Below are positions 1 to 7,536 of a stretch of DNA of 64,000 bases, one piece after another. Each line of letters starts with the position of its first letter. Within the stretch, counting starts at the first letter, position 1. The DNA comes from Natronoarchaeum mannanilyticum (lineage in GTDB: Archaea; Halobacteriota; Halobacteria; Halobacteriales; Natronoarchaeaceae). Under the pieces are notes generated by a model, which was given only the letters and a program-made list of their open reading frames with translations, did not search any database and was not told where the DNA came from. The DNA lies in the NCBI RefSeq assembly GCF_039522665.1, contig NZ_BAAADV010000001.1:682001-746000 (forward strand), read 5' to 3'. The translations under genes and the position numbers were made by a program.

Positions 1-22
1 CGAACAGTTCCGTCCAACTCAT
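1..22 (-). CDS. possible 5' end of a gene running off the left edge
   Basis: On the minus strand an ATG at 22 opens a frame reading MSWTELF before the window ends. A T-rich box on the minus strand near 47-55 lies about 27 bases upstream, the usual spacing for a leaderless haloarchaeal start. Only seven codons are visible, so the product cannot be named and the call rests on the promoter-like spacing. Confidence 0.35.
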
Positions 23-203
23 GACGCCATCGAAGCGCCGGCGCCACAAAAACGGCGCGGAGCCGATCGGTCCGACGAGCGTCGTACGCCCGTCTGACGG
101 GTGTTTAAGTCGTCCGCCCGCCTGCCATTCGACGGGCGCGCACTGGCCTTTCAATCCCATCCTCCCGACTCGCGCGCCCGCACACCGCTCTCCCCCACTC
201 TCA

Positions 204-234
204 CGCGGCGGCGTGCCCCCCGCACGCCGCCGCG
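204..234. repeat. 13-bp perfect inverted repeat
   Basis: Arms 204-216 and 222-234 are perfectly complementary around a 5-base loop of C on the + strand (G on the minus strand). It lies 87 bases past the stop of the minus-strand regulator gene and before the possible gene start at 22. It could form a hairpin in a read-through transcript. No T-tract follows, so a terminator role is not shown. Confidence 0.6.
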
Positions 235-320
235 ACGCTCCCCCTCGCTTCCACCGCTCGGAGATGTCAGAAGTGCCCGCGTCGCGAGTCGCAACGATCA
301 GAAAGAGCGGCGAAACGGAG

Positions 321-602
321 TTACTCGGCGCACGTACCGGGTTCCGCGCAGCCCTCGGCGGTCGCCATCGCCTCCTCGTCGAGCTCGTAGAGGCTCTGGC
401 GCGCGTCGGCGAAGTAGACGTCCTCGTCGACGATGCCGATCTCCTCGAGGCGCTCCAGCGCGTAGCGAACGGTCCGGGCCGACAGCATCGACTCCTCGAC
501 GATCTGTTTCTGGGTCAGCGGCCCGTCGTACTCGAGTACTTTGAACACCAGCTTCGCGCTCGGCGGAAGGTCTTCGATCTCCTCCCCGTCAGTGCCAGCC
601 AT
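321..602 (-). CDS. MarR/TrmB-like winged helix-turn-helix protein
   Basis: A 93-residue protein, essentially one winged-helix domain. Residues about 12-60 give a helix, then a helix-turn-helix (LTQKQIVEESMLSARTVRYA) and a wing with the DEDVYF segment. The C-terminus holds two cysteines (GCAEPGTCAE) that could be redox active or bind metal, though no full zinc motif is present. Such stand-alone wHTH proteins are common haloarchaeal DNA-binding regulators; the target here is unknown. The ATG at 602 is chosen because the frame upstream is not protein-like. It stands alone and is divergent from the EMC6-like gene. Confidence 0.8.
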   Translation of the reverse strand: MAGTDGEEIEDLPPSAKLVFKVLEYDGPLTQKQIVEESMLSARTVRYALERLEEIGIVDEDVYFADARQSLYELDEEAMATAEGCAEPGTCAE

Positions 603-828
603 CGTTACGAATCGAAAGGTCCCAGCAGCATAAAGATTGATACGAGAGTTCGTCCCGCCGAACCGTTCGGTCGACGGGACCGAAGAATCGTGTCGAGATC
701 GGGAGGAGCACCTCAGATGGTGGGGCGCAATCGTGCCCCGACGGACCGGATCGACGGATCGCCTCGGACGCGTCGGGAACTGGCGAGGGCGCCGAGAACG
801 CCGAGCTGTTGAAGTCCAAGCGAACGGC

Positions 829-834
829 TTTTTA
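829..834 (+). promoter_or_regulatory. TATA-like box for the EMC6-like/ABCE1 operon
   Basis: A TTTTTA box preceded by CGAACGGC (BRE-like) lies 24-29 bases before the ATG at 858, the spacing expected for a leaderless transcript. Confidence 0.5.
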
Positions 835-857
835 CGGCAGGTCACCGAGCACACCGT

Positions 858-1175
858 ATGTCGACCGAGACCGCCGACGGGAGGGAGTCTCACCTCCGGT
901 CGGTCACCATCACGACGATCACCGCGCTCGCGGGCGTCGGCGCCGCGATCGCGTCGGCGTACATCGCCGGCGACGTGAGCGCGGGCGAGGCCGCCAAGAA
1001 CCAGCAGGCCCAGCTGGTCGTGCTCGCGGCCATCGTCGTACAGTACCCGCTGTTCAGCGTCATGGGCTACGACGACTTCGGAGGCGTCAAGGACTACCTG
1101 TTCGTCGCGTTCATGACGTTCTCGCTGTGGTTCATCACCTGGGGAATCATCCTGATGACCGGCGTCACCTTCTAA
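858..1175 (+). CDS. EMC6-like membrane protein
   Basis: A 105-residue protein with about three hydrophobic segments, at residues 15-38, 52-70 and 80-103. It resembles the archaeal proteins annotated as EMC6-like (EMC6/Rab5IP family). In eukaryotes EMC6 belongs to a membrane-protein insertase, and archaeal homologues are thought to help membrane protein insertion; that role is inferred. Its stop codon is separated from the ABCE1 start by one base, so the two are almost certainly co-transcribed. The start is supported by the TATA-like box at 829-834. Confidence 0.75.
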   Translation: MSTETADGRESHLRSVTITTITALAGVGAAIASAYIAGDVSAGEAAKNQQAQLVVLAAIVVQYPLFSVMGYDDFGGVKDYLFVAFMTFSLWFITWGIILMTGVTF

Positions 1176-1176
1176 C

Positions 1177-2991
1177 ATGGCCAGCGACAGTATCGCCGTC
1201 GTCGACCTGGAGCGGTGCCAGCCCGACCGGTGCAACTACGAGTGCAAGAACTACTGCCCGCCGAACCGCACCGGCAAGGAGTGCATCACGCTCCGGGGCG
1301 AGGAGGCCGAGGAAGGCCAGCCCGAGCAGGTGCGCATCTCCGAGGAGATCTGCCTGGGCGAGACCTGCGGCATCTGCGTCGAGAAGTGTCCGTTCGACGC
1401 CATCGAGATCATCAACCTGCCCCAGGAACTCGACAACGATCCTTCGCACCGCTACGGCGAGAACGCGTTCTCGCTGTACGGGCTGCCGGTCCCCGAGGAG
1501 GGCCAGGTGACCGGCATCCTCGGGCCGAACGGGATCGGGAAGACGACCGCCGTCCGGATCCTGGCCGGCGAGATGGCGCCGAATCTCGGACAGCACGAGG
1601 ACCCGCCGGACTGGGACGAGGTGCTCGACGAGTTCCGCGGCACCGAACTGCAGGACTACATCGCCGCCGTGCGCGACGGCGACGTCAGCGTCGCGCGCAA
1701 ACCGCAGTACGTCGACGAGATCCCCGGCCAGTTCGACGGCAACACGCGCCAGCTGCTCGAGCGGACCGACGAGCGCGGCGAGCTGGACTACCTCGTCGAT
1801 CGCATGGAGATCCGCCCCGTGATGGACCAGGACATCGACAACCTCTCGGGCGGCGAGCTCCAGCGGGTCGCCATCGCGGCGTGTCTCGCGCGGGACGCCG
1901 ACTTCTACTTCCTCGACGAGATCACGCCGTACCTCGACATCGGCCAGCGGATGACCGTCGCGCGCCTGATCCGCGAGCTCGCCGAGGAGGGCGATCGGTC
2001 GATGCTGGTCGTCGAACACGACCTCGCGATTCTGGACCTGCTCGCTGACACGCTCCACGTCGCCTACGGGAGCCCCGGCGCGTACGGCGTCGTCACGGAC
2101 CCGAAGTCGGTGCGCAACGGGATCAACGAGTATCTCTCGGGCTACCTCGAGAACGAGAACATGCGGATCCGGCCGAACCCGATCGAGTTCGAGGAACACG
2201 CCCCCCGACCGGTGAGCACGGCCGACACGCTCGTCGAGTACCCCGACGTGTCGAAGAGCTACGGCGAGGGCGAGTTCTCGCTCGACGTCGAGGGCGGCGA
2301 GATCCGGCGCAACGAGGTGCTGGGGATCGTCGGCCCGAACGGGATCGGGAAGTCGACGTTCGCGAAGCTGCTCGCGGGCGCGCTCGAACCCGACGAGGGA
2401 GACCTCGACTTCTCGCTCGACATCGCGTACAAGCCCCAGTACATCGACATCGACCAGCCGATGCGGGTCGACGCGTTCCTGTCGTCGATCACCGACCAGT
2501 TCGGCTCGTCGTACTGGAACACCGAGATCGCCGAACCGCTTCAGCTCGAACGGATCATGGAGCAGAACCTGACCGACCTCTCGGGCGGCGAGCGCCAGCG
2601 GGTCGCCATCGCGGCGACGCTCTCGGAGTCGGCCGACCTGTTCCTGCTGGACGAGCCCTCGGCGCACCTCGACGTCGAGCAGCGCGTGCAGGCGACCAGC
2701 GCCATCCGGCGCTACGCCGAGCAACAGAACGCCACGGTGCTGGTGATCGACCACGACATGTACATGATGGACCTGCTGGCCGACCGCCTGATGGTGTTCG
2801 ACGGCGAGCCCGCCGAGCACGGTCACGCCGGCCAGCCCCAGGAGATGCGCGCGGGGATGAACGACTTCCTCTCGAATCTGGACATCACGTTCCGGCGCGA
2901 CGAGCGCGTCGGCCGCCCGCGCATCAACAAGCCCGACAGTCAGCTGGATCGCCAGCAGAAGAAAGACGGCGAGTACTACTACTCGGTCTGA
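1177..2991 (+). CDS. ribosome recycling ATPase ABCE1/RLI
   Basis: A 604-residue protein, full length for the family. The N-terminus has cysteine clusters for two 4Fe-4S centres (CNYECKNYC and CLGETCGICVEKCPF). Two ABC ATPase domains follow, with Walker A GPNGIGKTT near residue 119 and GPNGIGKST near 386, and signatures LSGGELQR near 223 and LSGGERQR near 468. Both Walker B segments are intact (YFLDEI and FLLDEP). ABCE1 splits ribosomes into subunits after termination and acts in the cytoplasm. It is the second gene of a pair with the EMC6-like protein. No oddities are seen. Confidence 0.98.
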   Translation: MASDSIAVVDLERCQPDRCNYECKNYCPPNRTGKECITLRGEEAEEGQPEQVRISEEICLGETCGICVEKCPFDAIEIINLPQELDNDPSHRYGENAFSLYGLPVPEEGQVTGILGPNGIGKTTAVRILAGEMAPNLGQHEDPPDWDEVLDEFRGTELQDYIAAVRDGDVSVARKPQYVDEIPGQFDGNTRQLLERTDERGELDYLVDRMEIRPVMDQDIDNLSGGELQRVAIAACLARDADFYFLDEITPYLDIGQRMTVARLIRELAEEGDRSMLVVEHDLAILDLLADTLHVAYGSPGAYGVVTDPKSVRNGINEYLSGYLENENMRIRPNPIEFEEHAPRPVSTADTLVEYPDVSKSYGEGEFSLDVEGGEIRRNEVLGIVGPNGIGKSTFAKLLAGALEPDEGDLDFSLDIAYKPQYIDIDQPMRVDAFLSSITDQFGSSYWNTEIAEPLQLERIMEQNLTDLSGGERQRVAIAATLSESADLFLLDEPSAHLDVEQRVQATSAIRRYAEQQNATVLVIDHDMYMMDLLADRLMVFDGEPAEHGHAGQPQEMRAGMNDFLSNLDITFRRDERVGRPRINKPDSQLDRQQKKDGEYYYSV

Positions 2992-3804
2992 GGCGGCCCG
3001 ACGCAGCGTTCCATTTTCTCCGGTTCGTACCGGCGCCGACGCGTAGCGGCGCGCAGGCCCGAAAGCGGCGTCCAGCGCGGCGAGACGCCGAAGCGGAGAT
3101 CGGTATCGTACGGAAGCGGATCACCGGCGACGACCGGGACGACCGTTAGAGGCTCGCTGGTAAGGTCGGCTTTCCTCGCGAGATGGAAGCGGGTTCGCGG
3201 ACCCCGGGGTGGAAATCGACCGGTAAGCCGAACTTACTCCGGGATATCGCAGCGTAGCCAGATCCGCGGTGAGCCGCCGCCGGCGTCGCGAGCCAACGGA
3301 TGACGCGACGACAGGTGCACTGCAGACGCGAGACGTACCCGCCACGGCCCCCGTGCGACGCGGGCACCCTCCGGCCGACGCGGCGGTTCGAGCGGCCACG
3401 CGATGCTCGCCCGCGCGTGTGACCAAGAGAACGTCCGAGGCTCGGCGTCGAGCTGCGCTCGTCGGGCTGTAACGGCCCCCGCGATTTCGCTCGACGTCCG
3501 CGCGGCCCGCGGTAACCGGCTCGTACCCGACGCGCATCGGAGTAACCTCGCCGTTGTGATCCGACGAAGCGGGCTTAACAGAGCCTCTATCGAGCTTACT
3601 TCGAGTAGCCCGATCGTGAGACCGCGTAGGCTCTCGTTTCGCGTCGCCGACGATCCCCGGCTGATCCCGCAAGTACCTGACGTCGAAGTCGCCGGCGACC
3701 CGTCCGGCAGGTGCAACAAGACGCAACCAAGAATCGCCATAGACGCAGCTTCGGATGGCAAAGCCGCGAAAATCGCTTTATGTATACCTCGATCCTACCC
3801 GTGT
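2992..3804. other. gene-free stretch, about 0.8 kb
   Basis: No frame here looks like protein. The long overlapping frames on both strands are rich in Arg, Ser and Pro and lack recognisable domains, as expected for GC-rich non-coding DNA. A short T-rich patch (ATTTTCTCC) near 3013 may end the ABCE1 transcript. The right end holds the promoter of the beta-helix gene. A decayed gene cannot be excluded. Confidence 0.6.
3777..3784 (+). promoter_or_regulatory. TATA box for the beta-helix gene
   Basis: TTTATGTA, preceded by a purine-rich CGAAAATCG, ends about 20 bases before the ATG at 3805. This supports that ATG rather than the long upstream extension of the frame. Confidence 0.55.
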
Positions 3805-4914
3805 ATGGCAGAACGCCAGACCGACGATACCGCGACGATGTCCAAGCTTAACCGACGCACCTTCGCCAAGTTCGCAGGCGCTGCGGGCCTGGCTGCGGGT
3901 ACGACGGGCCTACTCGGCGGTTCGGCCGCGGCGCAGACCCAGACGGTCGACCTCGGCGAGGAGGGGCTGCAGGACGGCGACGCGATCGACGACTACCTGG
4001 CCGAGCACTTCCAGAGCGGGACGGAGGTACACGTCCCGGCAGGTAGCTACGAGTGGTCCGGCGAGGGGCTCGACGGCGACTACGAGAACGCGGCGCTGAT
4101 CGGCGACGGCGAGCCCGGCGCGGTCGAGCTGAACTACCCCGAGGGCGAGCACCGGTACAACGCCATCCGCGCCCAGGCCGGCGAGGTGCGCCTGGAGAAC
4201 CTGCAGATCCGCGGCGCGACCGGCGGCGAGGAGGCCAAGCTCCGCGCCGAGGCGCCCGCCGAGGACGCGACGATGGTGCTCGACAAGATCTGGCTCCCCG
4301 ACGGCGTCGTCGACGGCGCGGACGGGGTCGGCATCTACGTCGGCGCCGAGCACGCCGGGACGATCCGGGTCGTCGACTGCTGGGTGCAGGATTTCTCGGA
4401 CAACGGTCTGTACGCGTCCGGTCCCGGCGGCGACTACGACGACGCCCAGAACGGACGCGTCGTCGTCGAAGGCGGTCTGTTCCGGAACAACAACATCAGC
4501 AACGTGCGGATCGGCACCGACGACAGCGTCGTCCGGAACGTCGCGATGGTCCACGACGCCGAGTCGCCGCCGAACGACGGACAGATCAACCAGCGCAACC
4601 TCCGGATCCGTCAGGCCGGCGAGAACATGGTCGTCGACAGCTGCGACATCTACCACTCGATCGACCACTCCCAGCCGATCGACCTCTCCGAGGAGTTCTC
4701 CGGCGGCGAGGCCGTGATCAAGAACACGCGGATCCTCACGAACTCCGACTCGCAGGTCGCCAACGAGCACGACGGCGACTACCTGCTCGATACGATCCAT
4801 CTCACGGGCGACGGCAATCACGAGATCGCCGTCGAGACCGAGAACATCGTCGAGGGCGAGCAGGCCCAGGAGGCCACGCCGGCAGCACGCGCCCCCGTCG
4901 GGAACCGCTCATGA
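3805..4914 (+). CDS. Tat-exported parallel beta-helix protein
   Basis: A 369-residue protein. Residues about 16-45 form a twin-arginine signal (NRRTFAKFAG, then a hydrophobic stretch ending SAAAQ), so it is folded in the cytoplasm and exported. The remainder has pectate-lyase-like spacing of short beta strands with Asn/Asp-rich turns (RNNNISNVRIG, VDSCDIYHS), indicating a right-handed parallel beta-helix often linked to polysaccharide binding or cleavage. No catalytic residues can be assigned with confidence. The start at 3805 fits the TATA box; an ATG at 3838 is an alternative. Its stop overlaps the start of the next ORF. Confidence 0.8.
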   Translation: MAERQTDDTATMSKLNRRTFAKFAGAAGLAAGTTGLLGGSAAAQTQTVDLGEEGLQDGDAIDDYLAEHFQSGTEVHVPAGSYEWSGEGLDGDYENAALIGDGEPGAVELNYPEGEHRYNAIRAQAGEVRLENLQIRGATGGEEAKLRAEAPAEDATMVLDKIWLPDGVVDGADGVGIYVGAEHAGTIRVVDCWVQDFSDNGLYASGPGGDYDDAQNGRVVVEGGLFRNNNISNVRIGTDDSVVRNVAMVHDAESPPNDGQINQRNLRIRQAGENMVVDSCDIYHSIDHSQPIDLSEEFSGGEAVIKNTRILTNSDSQVANEHDGDYLLDTIHLTGDGNHEIAVETENIVEGEQAQEATPAARAPVGNRS

Positions 4915-5129
4915 GCGCGGAGGAACACGAGAACTGGGAGCGGCTCAGCATGGATCCGGATCCCCAGGACGATCTCGGCTACGAATCGAGCGAGTGGGAC
5001 GTCCTCTCGGTCGAGACGAACGGCCGCAACCAGCGGCTGTTCCTGCCCGCCGACGAGGAGGATCTCCGCGAGGACGCCTTCATCGTCGCCGACTCGTCGG
5101 CGCTGTGTGACGTCGCGGACTGTCGCTGA
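4911..5129 (+). CDS. small acidic hypothetical protein
   Basis: A 72-residue acidic protein whose ATG overlaps the TGA of the beta-helix gene by four bases, implying translational coupling. It has no signal peptide or membrane segment. The end contains two cysteines (ALCDVADCR). I do not recognise the family. The overlap suggests it works with the beta-helix protein or is at least made in proportion to it, but a cytoplasmic protein coupled to an exported one is unusual. Confidence 0.6.
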   Translation: MSAEEHENWERLSMDPDPQDDLGYESSEWDVLSVETNGRNQRLFLPADEEDLREDAFIVADSSALCDVADCR

Positions 5130-5480
5130 CGGCGCGGTCCGGTGACGCGAACGTTCGTTATTCTTCGCGCGCGAGCGACCCTCTCCCCGCCGGTCCCCGC
5201 CGGCCCTCCACGTTCGCGCGCCGCATTCATCTCACCGTATCCGCGTTAAGGCGAGATTACCGCCGGTTTCGACGTTTCTCGCGCGCCGATTGGCAGCCGT
5301 CGGATCGTTGCATTTCCCGCGGTTCGGTGGTAGAGGTCCGGTCCCGACCGGTTGAGGGCCGGTTCCGAACGATGGTTCCGGCGCGCGCGAGTCGACACAA
5401 AGATTTTCCCTGCTTGCATCCGAACAACGTGTAAGCCACCCCGGGACGCTGCGACGATCGGGGGCGTGGGCACTGCAACT
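5130..5480. other. intergenic region before the MoxR operon
   Basis: About 350 bases without a credible gene. It contains a short CCGGTCCCGACCGG inverted repeat and a T-rich patch (AAAGATTTTCCC) near 5400. If that patch is the promoter, the MoxR transcript would carry a leader of roughly 50 bases. Nothing else stands out. Confidence 0.5.
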
Positions 5481-6461
5481 ATGACGGACGCCAATCCACC
5501 GGACGTGCTCGAGAGCACAGGACAGACCGGCGAGTCCGACCCGCCGGTCGACGACGTGGGATCGCTCGCCGACGCCGTCGTCGACAACGTCGAGACCGTG
5601 ATCGTCGGGCAGGATGACGTGATCGAGCACGTCGTCGTCGCCATGCTCGGCGGCGGGCACGTCCTGCTGGAGGACGTCCCCGGCGTCGGCAAGACGATGC
5701 TCGCCCGCTCGATCGCGCGCTCCTTCGACTGCTCGTTCAAGCGCGTCCAGTTCACCCCCGATCTCCTCCCCGCCGACGTCACCGGCGTCAACATGTTCGA
5801 CAAGCGGACGAACGAGTTCGAGTTCCAGCCGGGCCCCCTCTTCGCGAACGTCGTGCTCGGCGACGAGATCAACCGCGCGCCGCCCAAGACCCAGAGCGCG
5901 CTGCTGGAAGCCATGGCGGAGGGGCAGGTCACCGTCGACGGCACCACGCGGGAGCTCCCCCAGCCCTACACCGTGATCGCGACGCAGAACGCCGTCGAGC
6001 CCGGGCGCACGTACGAGCTCCCGATCGCGGAGGTCGACCGGTTCATGAAGAAGCTCGAGCTGGGCTACCCCGACGCCGCCGACGAGACCGAGCTGCTCGA
6101 CCGGGTCGTCGGCGACCACCCCATCGAGTCGCTGTCGCCGGTCGCCGCCGCCGAGGACCTGAGCCGCGCGCGAGCGGCCGTCTCGTCGGTCACCGTCGAG
6201 CGGCCGGTCCGCGAGTACGCCACCGCGCTCTCGGGGTACACCCGCGAGCACGCGGATCTGGGCGCGAGCCCCCGGGCGACCGTCGCGCTGATGCGGGCCG
6301 GACAGGCGCGAGCGGCGTTCGAGGGGCGAGACTACGTCGTGCCCGACGACCTCAAGCGCGAAGCGCCGGCGGTGCTCGCCCACCGGATCCGAGCGGGCGA
6401 GGCCGGCCGCTCCGGCCGCGACGTCGTCGCGGACGCTCTCGACACGGTGCCGGTCCCCTGA
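5481..6461 (+). CDS. MoxR-type AAA+ ATPase
   Basis: A 326-residue ATPase of the MoxR/RavA class. The Walker A motif EDVPGVGKTMLAR is at about residues 70-82, Walker B is VVLGDEINRAPPKTQ and sensor 1 is ATQN. MoxR proteins act as chaperone-like ATPases that load metals or activate partner proteins, usually encoded beside a DUF58 protein as here. The ATG at 5481 is preferred over an in-frame start at 5352 because the extra residues are basic and unlike the family. One base separates it from the DUF58 gene. Confidence 0.92.
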   Translation: MTDANPPDVLESTGQTGESDPPVDDVGSLADAVVDNVETVIVGQDDVIEHVVVAMLGGGHVLLEDVPGVGKTMLARSIARSFDCSFKRVQFTPDLLPADVTGVNMFDKRTNEFEFQPGPLFANVVLGDEINRAPPKTQSALLEAMAEGQVTVDGTTRELPQPYTVIATQNAVEPGRTYELPIAEVDRFMKKLELGYPDAADETELLDRVVGDHPIESLSPVAAAEDLSRARAAVSSVTVERPVREYATALSGYTREHADLGASPRATVALMRAGQARAAFEGRDYVVPDDLKREAPAVLAHRIRAGEAGRSGRDVVADALDTVPVP

Positions 6462-6462
6462 C

Positions 6463-7536
6463 ATGACACTCACACGCCGCGGCTGGGCCGTCGCCGCACT
6501 CGCCGTCGCGCTGCTCCTTCTGGCGCGCGCTCACGGCGCCCGGTCGATCAACGCCGTCGTCGCGCCCGCGCTGGTCGCGCTCGCGGGAGCGCTCCTGCAG
6601 GTCCACCTGCGGGACCGTCCGGACGTCGAGCGGCGCGCGCCGGCGACCGGCGTCGTCGACGAGGAGTTGACCGTCGAACTCGACGTCCCGACCGACCGAC
6701 CGTTCGCCGCGACGGTCGACGACGGGCTCGGCGACGGCGTCACCGCGGAGGGACTGCCGGGAACGACGACGCTCGACGGCTCGCCGATCCGCTACGACGT
6801 CCGGCTCTGGGAGCGCGGCGAGCGCCGCCTCGGCCCCGCCGAGCTCACCGTCGAGGGGTTGCTCGGACTGGCCCGGAAGACGTTCTACTACAACGACATC
6901 GACGCCGTGCTGGCGTACCCGCGAACCTACCGACTCGACCCGTCCGCGGGCGCGCTGGAGGGGCTTCCCGCCAGCCGACCGCTTCCAGGCACCGACGAGT
7001 TCGACGGGCTGCGCGAGTACGAGCGCGGGGACTCCCGCCGGTCGATCCACTGGAAGTCCAGCGCGAAGCGTCCGGACGAGGAGCTGCTCGTCCGACAGTA
7101 CGCCTCGGCCGAGGAGCGGGGCGAGCTAACCGTCGGCGTCTCACCCGGCGATCTCGACGACGAGGTCGCCGATGTCGCGGCTAGCCTCGTGACGTACCTG
7201 CTCGACGCCGGCTTCGAGATCGGACTGGTCGCGCCCGACGAACGCCTCGATCCCGACGCCGGTCGACACCAGCGCGACGCCGCCCTCGCGGCGCTGGCCC
7301 GACTCGGACCGGGCACGCTGTCGGACGCCGCCGCGGAGGACGCCGATCTCCTCGTCCGGTCGACCGGCAGCGACGCGGTCGTGAGCGACGGCGACGACGC
7401 CGTCGCGTTCGATCGCCTCGTCGCGACGGCGGGCGGCGAGCGAGTCCGCCACCAGCGTCCGGTTGAGGGCACTGCGGACGGCGTGTCGCCGGCGAAGAGC
7501 GGAGAGCGAGGGACGAACGGCGAGGTGAGCGCGTGA
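6463..7536 (+). CDS. DUF58 domain membrane protein
   Basis: A 357-residue protein. Two hydrophobic segments at about 5-45 anchor it, followed by a beta-rich region and the DUF58 core with the diagnostic LREYERGDSRRSIHWKSSAK (about 184-203). DUF58 proteins carry a von Willebrand A-like fold and partner MoxR ATPases. The C-terminus overlaps the GTG start of the transglutaminase gene by four bases. The three-gene set MoxR, DUF58, transglutaminase is a widely conserved operon thought to act on the cell envelope; the substrate is unknown. Confidence 0.9.
   Translation: MTLTRRGWAVAALAVALLLLARAHGARSINAVVAPALVALAGALLQVHLRDRPDVERRAPATGVVDEELTVELDVPTDRPFAATVDDGLGDGVTAEGLPGTTTLDGSPIRYDVRLWERGERRLGPAELTVEGLLGLARKTFYYNDIDAVLAYPRTYRLDPSAGALEGLPASRPLPGTDEFDGLREYERGDSRRSIHWKSSAKRPDEELLVRQYASAEERGELTVGVSPGDLDDEVADVAASLVTYLLDAGFEIGLVAPDERLDPDAGRHQRDAALAALARLGPGTLSDAAAEDADLLVRSTGSDAVVSDGDDAVAFDRLVATAGGERVRHQRPVEGTADGVSPAKSGERGTNGEVSA

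Noticed and set aside
3403-3804. 134-codon upstream extension of the beta-helix protein
   Set aside because: The extension is Arg/Ser-rich and separates the Tat signal from the N-terminus; the TATA box at 3777-3784 supports the start at 3805.
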